Source of the DNA: an uncultured Oscillospiraceae bacterium
Lineage (GTDB): Bacteria > Bacillota > Clostridia > Oscillospirales > Ruminococcaceae
Direction of reading: 5' to 3'
NCBI GenBank assembly: GCA_958403605.1
Contig: CATXYA010000146.1
Location: 1-5,666 of the forward strand
DNA: 5,666 nucleotides
Position numbers and translations under genes: made by a program. Below the pieces are notes generated by a model that was not told where the DNA came from, ran no database searches, and saw only the letters and a list, made by a program, of their open reading frames with translations. This document shows, piece after piece, positions 1 through 5,559 of the stretch (position 1 is the stretch's first letter; every line of letters begins with the position of its first letter).

Positions 1-426
1 GCTGCGCTCTCCCGCGTGGTGAGGGTATAAAAGCACGTCATCGGTATGGGTAGCGCCCAAAACGATGCCGTTCAGCCGCGGCATCAGTATTTCCACGAGA
101 TCGGCGTCCGTGTGGTTTTCAATGAAAGCGTGCAACAGCAAGGTCTGCCCCTGGGCGCGCATGTGCACCGTGGCCTTGACCGCCCGGCCGCCAAAAGAGG
201 GATATTCAATGCGCATTTCCGTCCCGCCGCCGCACACGGCGCCGTCTTCCGGCAGCAGCTCCCGCTTGGCGCCGTTCTCCCAGACAAAAATGCTGAGAAG
301 CGGAAAGCGGGGCGTACATTTGACGTATTCATCCCCGCTTTGCAAATTGCGCAGACTGATAAAATTGTTTACCTGCGTGTCGAACACAGCGCGGAAACTG
401 GTGGTCCCGATCTCCATAAAATTCAT
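1..426 (-). CDS. N-terminal part of a putative glycoside hydrolase-like protein (runs off the window)
   Basis: This frame is open from an ATG at 426 to the window edge, giving 142 residues with no stop; the C-terminus lies beyond base 1. It begins MNFMEIGTTSFRAVFD and has alternating hydrophobic strands (for example LLSIFVWEN near residues 43-51, and TLLLHAFIENHTDADLVEILMPRL near 95-118), which looks like an N-terminal beta-sandwich. The end, LLYPHHAGERS, resembles what I recall of the N-terminal domain of large carbohydrate-active proteins (DUF6259-like); I hold this loosely. There is no signal peptide, so a cytoplasmic enzyme acting on an imported glycoside would fit the operon. AAAAGGAG ends 3 bases before the ATG at 426 and 12 before the in-frame ATG at 417, so the start is uncertain between the two. 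It lies 36 bases after the SIS-B gene and is probably cotranscribed. The coding call is firm; the function is a guess. Confidence 0.7.
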   Translation of the reverse strand, partial: MNFMEIGTTSFRAVFDTQVNNFISLRNLQSGDEYVKCTPRFPLLSIFVWENGAKRELLPEDGAVCGGGTEMRIEYPSFGGRAVKATVHMRAQGQTLLLHAFIENHTDADLVEILMPRLNGIVLGATHTDDVLLYPHHAGERS

Positions 427-437
427 CCTCTCCTTTT
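427..437 (-). promoter_or_regulatory. Ribosome binding site of the last gene
   Basis: On the minus strand the sequence reads AAAAGGAGAGG directly before the ATG at 426. The spacing from AAGGAG is short (3 bases) for the ATG at 426 and long (12 bases) for the in-frame ATG at 417, so the site supports translation here without deciding which ATG is used. Confidence 0.55.
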
Positions 438-440
438 CGG

Positions 441-453
441 CCGCAAGATGCGG
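441..453 (-). other. Small intercistronic hairpin
   Basis: A perfect inverted repeat reads CCGCA-TCT-TGCGG on the minus strand, with a 5 bp GC-rich stem and a 3-base loop. It sits in the 36-base gap between SIS-B and the last gene, three bases before its ribosome binding site. There is no U-run after it, so it is not a typical intrinsic terminator. It could stabilise a transcript end or tune translation of the last gene, but it is short enough to be chance in GC-rich DNA. Confidence 0.35.
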
Positions 454-462
454 AGCCGGCGT

Positions 463-1203
463 TCAATAGCCCAGCGCTTCATACTGCTCCAACGCGCGCT
501 CGTTTTGTTCCGCCGCATCCGGCAGATGATTGGAAAGATACACGCCGGGGGCCTTGCCCATAGCCAGCAGCCGCTCGATCACCGTGCTTTGCAGCGCCCA
601 GAAAAGGTAGCTCGCGCTCACGCCGCTGGCCGGGCAGATAACGCGCCCCAGCGCCTCCACCGGCACCAGCGCGTCGCCGTAATTGGCGCAGTTGTCCAGC
701 ACATATTCGCACGCCTCGAACAGCCGTTTGCCGCTGGGATGCTTGCTGGTGAGCTCGCGGGAATACGCCACGGAGGTGAGCGCCACCGTCAGACAGCCCA
801 TGGCCCGCGTTTTTAGGGCCAGGTCCACGGGGAAGTAGTTGTACCCGGAGACGGAGCCCAGCATCACGATGTCCCCGGCCACGATGTTGGAGCGGCCGAT
901 GACATAATCGGCAAAGCCTGGGATGCCGTCATAGCCCACCGCTCCGCTGGCGGCGCCCGGGCGGTAGCGCACCGGGTTTTCGATCTCGCAGGTTATTTTG
1001 ATGGGGCGTACCGCCATCAAGCCGCCCGTGCGGCCCACGCCCTCCGACATCAGCATGTGGCCAGTGTCCAGTAAATGCCAGGCCGCGCCCTGCGCCAGCC
1101 GGGCGGCGATTTGCTCCGCGGCCGCGATGATTGCGGTCCGCTGGGTATTTTCCACCAGCGTCAACACGCCGCGCATGGCGTCAAAGTATCGATCCATCAA
1201 CAT
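463..1203 (-). CDS. SIS-domain sugar-phosphate protein, divergent paralogue (SIS-B)
   Basis: This 246-residue protein belongs to the SIS (sugar isomerase) fold and resembles the UPF0309-type proteins. Visible family marks are DTGHMLMSE (46-54), RTGG (58-61), SVSG (117-120), TSVAYSRE (143-150), KHPSGKRL (154-161) and VLDNCANYGDALV (168-180). The Ser-rich loops and the TSxxxSRE/HPSG segment are typical places for sugar-phosphate binding in this fold. Compared with SIS-A, the segment around 88-104 reads AVGYDGIPGFADYVIGR and lacks the LIERQSG found there. The C-terminus YLSNHLPDAAEQNERALEQYEALGY is the counterpart of FRSANIPGGDEFNQAIIERY in SIS-A. I chose ATG 1203 because GGAGG at 1213-1217 stands 9 bases upstream; an in-frame ATG at 1197 is possible. 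The start overlaps the end of the kinase gene, so translation is probably coupled. An isomerase, deaminase, etherase or sugar-phosphate-sensing role are all possible; the substrate is unknown. Confidence 0.85.
   Translation of the reverse strand: MLMDRYFDAMRGVLTLVENTQRTAIIAAAEQIAARLAQGAAWHLLDTGHMLMSEGVGRTGGLMAVRPIKITCEIENPVRYRPGAASGAVGYDGIPGFADYVIGRSNIVAGDIVMLGSVSGYNYFPVDLALKTRAMGCLTVALTSVAYSRELTSKHPSGKRLFEACEYVLDNCANYGDALVPVEALGRVICPASGVSASYLFWALQSTVIERLLAMGKAPGVYLSNHLPDAAEQNERALEQYEALGY
1083..1110. repeat. 28 bp imperfect direct repeat, copy 1 (inside SIS-B)
   Basis: This copy matches 1235-1262 at 27 of 28 positions; the mismatch is G against C at the ninth base after the initial CC. It lies within the SIS-B coding region, where it encodes IAARLAQGA, residues 32-40. 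The copies start 152 bases apart in the same orientation. Confidence 0.7.
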
Positions 1204-2177
1204 GTTCTCATTCCTCCATTTTCCGTTCGGCGGTCCGCGCCCTCCGCCAGCCGGGCGGCGATCCTGCCATCCGTCAGGTCCGCGCCGCGCTGCTCCGCCA
1301 GCAGATAAAGGGCGCCGCCCACCAAGGGGCTGTATTTCGCGGGGGCAAAGACCAGGCCGGGAGCCCGCCGCTCCAGTGCCTGGCGGAAGGCGTCCGTGAA
1401 CCAATGCCCCGCGTTCAGCATCCCGCCCGTGACGCTCACGGGAAGGCCGTCGGCCCCAAGGCGCCGCGTCAGCCGCTGCACCTGCAGCGCCAGGCTGTCC
1501 GCCGCTTCGTCAAACAGCGCCGCCGCCGTGCCGTCGCCCCGCCGGGCGGCCTCCTCCACCAGAAACGAGAGCCGGGCGACCTGTTCCCGGCCAAAGCCGG
1601 GCCGGTAGGCCGCCGTTTGCAGCGCCGGTACGGTTTGGATGTTCAGGTGGGCCAGCAACAGCTCCGTCAAGACACCGCCCGGACGGCCCTCGTCGTACAG
1701 CCGGCTCACCGCCCGCAGGCACAGCACGCCCAGGTGGTGGCCGCTGCCATCATCCCCGAACAGCGGTCCCCAGCCGCCAACGGTCACCAGCGGGCCGCTG
1801 CCGGTGCGGCCCGCCACAAAGGAGCCCGTGCCCGCCAGCGCTACGATGCCGTACGGCGCGCCCAGCGCACCGTAAAAGGCATTCCAAAAATCGTCCATCA
1901 GCTGCGGGTCCTGCCGGTCCAGCATGCGGCACAAAAGCGGCAGCGCCGGCGCGAAGCCCGGGATAAAGAGCAGGACGGCACTGGGCGGCGGCTGCTGCGG
2001 CGCCGCCGCCAAACAGGCGCGAATGCCCTGGGCCACCGTTTCCGCCGCCTGGGGCGGCGCGATAAACGTGGCGTTGCTGCCGGCGGTGCGCGCCGACGCC
2101 AAAACGTTGCCATCCTCTTGAAACCACAAAAACTCGGTTTTGGTGCCGCCGCCGTCCGCCACCAGATAAGTGTTCAA
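1197..2177 (-). CDS. BadF/BadG/BcrA/BcrD-type ATPase, probable N-acetylglucosamine-type sugar kinase
   Basis: The 326-residue protein has the layout of the actin-like ATPase fold used by N-acetylglucosamine kinases. DGGGTKTEF (8-16) is the phosphate-1 loop, ALAGTGSF (113-120) the phosphate-2 loop, GGWGPLFGDDGSGHHLG (134-150) the family signature, VTGGMLNAG (249-257) the adenosine region, and YSPLVGGALYLL (282-293) the C-terminal motif. The signature has GDDGSG where GDEGSG is usual, a conservative change. The expected role is ATP-dependent phosphorylation of an imported amino sugar in the cytoplasm; the exact sugar cannot be read from the sequence. I chose the TTG at 2177 because AAGGAG stands 8 bases upstream and it puts the first loop at residue 8, as in relatives; upstream in-frame ATGs would add a low-quality Arg-rich tail overlapping SIS-A. 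The gene follows SIS-A by 43 bases and its stop overlaps the start of SIS-B. The tail after residue 296 is unremarkable except for the repeat noted at 1235. Confidence 0.9.
   Translation of the reverse strand: MNTYLVADGGGTKTEFLWFQEDGNVLASARTAGSNATFIAPPQAAETVAQGIRACLAAAPQQPPPSAVLLFIPGFAPALPLLCRMLDRQDPQLMDDFWNAFYGALGAPYGIVALAGTGSFVAGRTGSGPLVTVGGWGPLFGDDGSGHHLGVLCLRAVSRLYDEGRPGGVLTELLLAHLNIQTVPALQTAAYRPGFGREQVARLSFLVEEAARRGDGTAAALFDEAADSLALQVQRLTRRLGADGLPVSVTGGMLNAGHWFTDAFRQALERRAPGLVFAPAKYSPLVGGALYLLAEQRGADLTDGRIAARLAEGADRRTENGGMRTC
1213..1217 (-). promoter_or_regulatory. Ribosome binding site of SIS-B, inside the kinase coding region
   Basis: GGAGG on the minus strand stands 9 bases before the ATG at 1203 and 15 before the alternative ATG at 1197, which favours 1203. 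It lies within the last codons of the kinase gene, so ribosomes ending the kinase would pass over it and finish at the SIS-B start. Confidence 0.7.
1235..1262. repeat. 28 bp imperfect direct repeat, copy 2 (inside the kinase gene)
   Basis: This copy matches 1083-1110 with one mismatch. It encodes IAARLAEGA near the kinase C-terminus (residues 306-314), in the same reading phase relative to the protein as copy 1, so the two neighbouring proteins share an almost identical nine-residue stretch. The kinase copy lies after the last recognisable motif of the fold, in a tail of about 30 residues. Confidence 0.7.
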
Positions 2178-2185
2178 AAAAACCG

Positions 2186-2191
2186 CTCCTT
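2186..2191 (-). promoter_or_regulatory. Ribosome binding site deciding the TTG start of the kinase
   Basis: AAGGAG on the minus strand is followed by the 8-base spacer CGGTTTTT and then TTG at 2177-2175. No ATG or GTG in frame is better placed. The spacer and start codon together make a run of seven T, which weakens structure around the start and may help offset the weak start codon. Confidence 0.75.
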
Positions 2192-2220
2192 CCCGTCTGC
2201 CGCCTGCCTGTCGATGCCGC

Positions 2221-2976
2221 TCACCGCTGCAACGCCGTGATGCGGCTCTTGTACCGCTCGATGATCGCTTGGTTGAACTCGTCGCCGCCGGGAATGTTGG
2301 CGCTGCGGAACACCGGCGGCGTTTCCCCATCCGCGATAAAATGGTTTTCGATCTTCAGCACCAGGCGCTGGGCGATAAACAGACAGCCGAAGGTGGAGGC
2401 GCCGCCCGTGCGTTGTCCGTTTTGGGGCAGCGTCAAAAGCCCGTCGCCCTCCGGGGCGTGGCTGTCGATCACGATGTCGCTCACCTGGTACAGCTTGAGG
2501 CCCGCGGGATGGCGCGGCGCAAGCTCCCGGGAGGTCTTCACCGAGGTGATCCCAATGACCGTGAGGCCTTTTTCCTTGGCCCATTGGGCCGCCTCGATGG
2601 CCGCCACGTTGATCCCGGAATTGGAGGCGAGCAAAAGGCAATCGCCCGCGCGCGTCTCAAATTGTTCCATGATGCGTTTTGCCACGCCGCTTTGCCGTTC
2701 GATCAGCGTGCTGTGCATGGCGCCCTCGTATACCATGATCTCGCCGGAAAGCATGGGATTCACCGGCGCCAGGCCGCCGCTGCGGTAAAACAGCTCGTCG
2801 GCGATCATGTGGGAATGCCCCGTGGCAAACACGTGTAAAATACCGCCTTGTTTCATCGAGGCGTAGATCGTCCCGGCCGCTTTTTCCAGCGCCATGGCCT
2901 CCCGCGCCTCGATTTCACACAGCATGGCGTAGAGCTGTGGAAGATATTCCGTCTCCCGGACATATTCCGCCATCAT
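2221..2976 (-). CDS. SIS-domain sugar-phosphate protein, UPF0309-like (SIS-A)
   Basis: This 251-residue cytoplasmic protein fits the UPF0309/sugar isomerase domain family in length and motifs: FATGHSHMIADELFYRSGG (50-68), STLIERQSGVAKRI (89-102), LASNSG (116-121), ITSVKTSRE (143-151), RHPAG (155-159), DIVIDSHAPEGDG (167-179), and PPVFRSANIPGGDEFNQ (220-236). ASNSG and TSVKTSRE are the usual sugar-phosphate contact loops. Members are generally described as phosphosugar isomerases without a proven reaction. It is shorter than MurNAc-6-phosphate etherase (about 300 residues) and does not show that family's arrangement, so I do not call it MurQ. The start ATG at 2976 has AAGGAG at 2984-2989, 7 bases upstream; a second ATG follows directly at 2973. 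The start overlaps the PHP gene stop by four bases (ATGA), which implies translational coupling. It is followed by the kinase, whose product could be its substrate. Confidence 0.88.
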   Translation of the reverse strand: MMAEYVRETEYLPQLYAMLCEIEAREAMALEKAAGTIYASMKQGGILHVFATGHSHMIADELFYRSGGLAPVNPMLSGEIMVYEGAMHSTLIERQSGVAKRIMEQFETRAGDCLLLASNSGINVAAIEAAQWAKEKGLTVIGITSVKTSRELAPRHPAGLKLYQVSDIVIDSHAPEGDGLLTLPQNGQRTGGASTFGCLFIAQRLVLKIENHFIADGETPPVFRSANIPGGDEFNQAIIERYKSRITALQR

Positions 2977-3812
2977 AAATCGTCTCCTTGGGACGCCCCC
3001 GTCAAGGGCGGCCCCCATGATTGCGCGTTCCCGCTCTTTTCAGCCGGACCGCGTGAGAAGGTGAGCAGGGAAAGGCCCCATTTTTCCGCCAGGCGCAGGG
3101 CGCGGTCATTGCATCCCAGCCGGTCCAGGCTGTGCGCATCGCTGCCGATGGAAAAACGCACCCCTTTGGCCTGCAAACGGCGGATCACCCATGCCCTCGG
3201 CGTCCCGGAGGCGTCGTGCAGCTCATAGGCCTTTCCGCTTGCCGCCAGCGCGTCGCCCAGGGCGTCGATGAACGCCTCGTCAAAATAGCGCCGGCTGATC
3301 CGGGCGCAGATGGCGAGCCTGTCCGCAAAAGTGGTCCCCGGCGCCAGCATGGGGCCGATGGGAAGGTAGCCCTCGGGATGGCCCAGGATATGGCCCGGCC
3401 CCGCCGCCTGCGCCAACAGCTTTTGCCGGTAAGCCTGCCAGTAGGCATCGTTGTCGTAGACACCCCGCCGCACCGGCGGCGCGTCCTCGAGATAATGGAC
3501 GCTGGTGATGACCACCTCGCACAGCGCCAGCACCTGCCGCGGCAGCCGCAGACGCCCATATTGATCGGTACTTGTCTCCACGCCGCAAATTACCCGGAGG
3601 GGCTTGCCAGCGGCATAAGCCCGGATCGCTTCAAAGTGCCGGGCCAGGGCGGCGGGAGAGGCGCCCAAATGCGCCCAAGAGGGATCGAACGGATCGCAAT
3701 GGTCGGTGATGGCAAGGCTGGTGATCCCCAGGCGCACCGCCTCGTCGATGACCTGCGCCGCCGTGTTTTCTCCGTCGGAGAAACAAGTGTGTACGTGATG
3801 GTCGATTTTCAT
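2973..3812 (-). CDS. PHP-family metal-dependent phosphoesterase
   Basis: The 279-residue protein carries the metal-site motifs of the PHP family, in order: the HxH pair H6 and H8 in IDHHVHTCFSDG (3-14), TDHCD (36-40), E79 in CGVET, H106 in TSVHY, H145 in LGHPEG, and GSDAH (223-227) with D225 and H227. All expected ligands appear present, so an active enzyme is likely, hydrolysing a phosphomonoester or cyclic phosphoester in the cytoplasm. It resembles histidinol-phosphatase-like PHP proteins, but no histidine genes are nearby and the operon points to a sugar-phosphate substrate. The ATG at 3812 shares one base with the stop of the upstream permease (TAATG). The upstream region has only a weak GGGG in place of a Shine-Dalgarno site, so translation probably depends on coupling to the permease. 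The C-terminus after the fold (from about residue 255) is Gly/Ser/Pro-rich and poorly structured. Family call firm, substrate unknown. Confidence 0.9.
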   Translation of the reverse strand: MKIDHHVHTCFSDGENTAAQVIDEAVRLGITSLAITDHCDPFDPSWAHLGASPAALARHFEAIRAYAAGKPLRVICGVETSTDQYGRLRLPRQVLALCEVVITSVHYLEDAPPVRRGVYDNDAYWQAYRQKLLAQAAGPGHILGHPEGYLPIGPMLAPGTTFADRLAICARISRRYFDEAFIDALGDALAASGKAYELHDASGTPRAWVIRRLQAKGVRFSIGSDAHSLDRLGCNDRALRLAEKWGLSLLTFSRGPAEKSGNAQSWGPPLTGASQGDDL

Positions 3813-4642
3813 TATTTGATCCCCGAAAGGGTGATGCCCTCGACAAAATGTTTTTGGAAAGCGACGTACAGCGCCAGCACCGGGATGATGGCTGTCGTGG
3901 CCGCCGCCATTTTCAGATCATAGGAATCATAGAATCTGCTGGACAGATTCGCAATGGCGATGGGGATGGTGCGCAGCTCGTCGCTGTTCACCACCAGCAG
4001 CGGCCATTGGAACGCGTTCCAGCTGGACACCATTTTGTTGATGGTGATGACGGCGATCAGCGGCTTGACCGAGGGTAGGATGATGCGGAAAAAGATGTGC
4101 GCTTCGCCCGCGCCATCTATCCGGGCCGCCTCAATGAGCGGGTCCGGGATGCCATTGATGAAGTTGCGGGCCAGAAAGATGCTGAAGGCGTCTGCCGCCC
4201 CGGGGATGATGAGGCCGGCGTAGGTGTTGATCCACCCCAGGTTCGTGGCCACGATGAACAGTGGGATGATGGTGGCCACCCAGGGGATCATGGTGGAGGA
4301 GAGGATCAACAGAAAGAAAAACGTTTTGAACCGGAACCGGTATTTGGCAAAGCCGTAACCGGCCAGCAGCACCACCAGCAGGTTGCCCGCCAGCTGCGCC
4401 GCCGTGACGATGACGCTGTTTTTGTAATAGGTGCCGAAGTGCCACTTGGTGAAGATCTCAACGTAGTTGTCCCCGGTCCATACCTGCGGCAGCAGCTGGG
4501 GCGGAATTTGATAAAACTCCTTGATATCCTTAAAGGAGGACAGCAGCATCCACAAAAACGGGTAGCCGACGATGACGGCAATGAGAACGAGCAGGGCGTA
4601 GATCAAGGTTTTTGACAATGCCCTTCGCCTTTTGGCATTCAT
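3812..4642 (-). CDS. Carbohydrate ABC transporter permease, MalG/UgpE type
   Basis: The 276-residue protein is one of two inner-membrane subunits of a sugar importer of the CUT1 type. Likely membrane segments lie near residues 13-34, 78-98, 107-130, 139-160, 186-203 and 246-264. The EAA loop that docks the ATPase is clear at 171-190 (EAARIDGAGEAHIFFRIILP). The short, Arg-rich N-terminus (MNAKRRR) and the Ser-Gly-Ile-Lys C-terminal end are typical of MalG-like subunits, which lack an extra N-terminal domain. The ATG at 4642 has AAAGGAGG at 4651-4658, 8 bases upstream. It follows the partner permease by 17 bases and its stop overlaps the PHP start. The sugar cannot be inferred from the permease; the downstream kinase and SIS genes suggest an amino sugar or related compound. 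Confidence 0.93.
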   Translation of the reverse strand: MNAKRRRALSKTLIYALLVLIAVIVGYPFLWMLLSSFKDIKEFYQIPPQLLPQVWTGDNYVEIFTKWHFGTYYKNSVIVTAAQLAGNLLVVLLAGYGFAKYRFRFKTFFFLLILSSTMIPWVATIIPLFIVATNLGWINTYAGLIIPGAADAFSIFLARNFINGIPDPLIEAARIDGAGEAHIFFRIILPSVKPLIAVITINKMVSSWNAFQWPLLVVNSDELRTIPIAIANLSSRFYDSYDLKMAAATTAIIPVLALYVAFQKHFVEGITLSGIK

Positions 4643-4659
4643 GGGGCGCGCCTCCTTTC

Positions 4660-5559
4660 CTACCGGAGATCCAGCTTCATGCCGCGATACTGTACCAGGG
4701 TGACCGCCATGACAATGAGGAACAACACAAAGGACATGGCGCTGGCATAGCCCATGCGGTAAAATTGGAACCCCTCTTCATAGATGTAGTTCACCACCGT
4801 TTTCACCGCCAGCGTCTCCGTGTTGGTGCCGCGCAGCACGTAAGTCTCCTGAAAAATCATGAACACGCGGATGACGTTGGTGATGAGCAGATAGGTGTGA
4901 GCGGGCCGCAGCAGGGGAAATGTGATCTTCCAGAACTTCGCAAAGCCGCCCGCCCCGTCGATGGCCGCGGCCTCCCGCACGTCCTGGGGAATATCCTGCA
5001 GCCCTGCCAGATAGATGAGCATATTCACGCCGAAATCTTTCCACAGCATGAAAATGAGGATGGCGAGGAACGCCGTCCGGGGATCGTTCAGCCACGTGGA
5101 GGGCGGCAGCCCTACTGCCCGCAGCAGACTGTTGAACAGCCCGAAGGACGGCTGGTAAAACCATTCAAACAGAATGGCCGCCGCCACGGTGGAGGTGATG
5201 ACCGGGGAGTAAAAGAGCACCCGGAAAAACTTCATGCCCTTCACACCGGCGTTCAGCAGCAGCGCCGCGCCCATGCCCAGCAGCATGACCAAGGGGATAT
5301 AAAGAAAAAACTGGAACATGGTGGCGCAGCTGCGCCAGAATTCACGGTCCTGAAAAAGTGTCCGGTAATTTTCCAGCCCCACGAAATTGCGGTCAGGGGT
5401 CAAAGCCGACCAATCCGTAAGGCTGATGGGCAGCGCCATCAGCATCGGGAGGATGCTCATACACAAAAAGTAAGCGACAGCGGGCGCGATGAAGATATAG
5501 GGCGCCACCTTGACCGCCGTCAGCCCCTTTTTACCGGGCCGGTCTCTCTTGGGATACAT
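4660..5559 (-). CDS. Carbohydrate ABC transporter permease, MalF/UgpA type
   Basis: The 299-residue protein is the partner membrane subunit of the CUT1-type importer. It has an N-terminal cytoplasmic basic stretch (MYPKRDRPGKKG), then hydrophobic segments near 20-47, 78-104, 115-134, 163-185, 221-238 and 266-290. The EAA loop is at 196-219 (EAAAIDGAGGFAKFWKITFPLLRP). The ALPISLTDW and FVGLENYRTLF segments (42-50, 59-69) are typical of UgpA/MsmF-like subunits. It lacks the long N-terminal periplasmic domain of enteric MalF, as usual in Gram-positive members. I chose the ATG at 5559, with AAGGAG 7 bases upstream; an in-frame ATG at 5613 would add 18 residues of poor quality and ignore that site. 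It is the first complete gene of the operon in the window. A solute-binding protein gene is expected nearby but is not seen. Confidence 0.93.
   Translation of the reverse strand: MYPKRDRPGKKGLTAVKVAPYIFIAPAVAYFLCMSILPMLMALPISLTDWSALTPDRNFVGLENYRTLFQDREFWRSCATMFQFFLYIPLVMLLGMGAALLLNAGVKGMKFFRVLFYSPVITSTVAAAILFEWFYQPSFGLFNSLLRAVGLPPSTWLNDPRTAFLAILIFMLWKDFGVNMLIYLAGLQDIPQDVREAAAIDGAGGFAKFWKITFPLLRPAHTYLLITNVIRVFMIFQETYVLRGTNTETLAVKTVVNYIYEEGFQFYRMGYASAMSFVLFLIVMAVTLVQYRGMKLDLR

Noticed and set aside
46..816. Plus-strand open frame of 256 codons crossing SIS-B and the last gene
   Set aside because: It is in register with both minus-strand genes, spans two of them and their gap, and has no recognisable motif.
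463..1404. Longer SIS-B with a start at 1404
   Set aside because: The extra 67 residues are Gly/Pro/Arg-rich, overlap the kinase gene in another frame, and skip the GGAGG site before 1203.
1131..2240. Long plus-strand open frame of 369 codons opposite the kinase
   Set aside because: It is in exact codon register with the kinase on the other strand, so its stops would need TTA, CTA or TCA codons there, which are rare in GC-rich genes. The product is Arg/Gln/His-rich without motifs, and the minus strand carries clear family signatures.
2221..2976. SIS-A as MurNAc-6-phosphate etherase (MurQ)
   Set aside because: The pairing with a BadF-type kinase is suggestive, but the protein is about 50 residues short and its motif order fits UPF0309-type SIS proteins better.
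3132..3923. Plus-strand open frame of 263 codons opposite the PHP gene
   Set aside because: In exact register with the PHP gene; no motif, and the PHP metal-site residues are intact on the minus strand.
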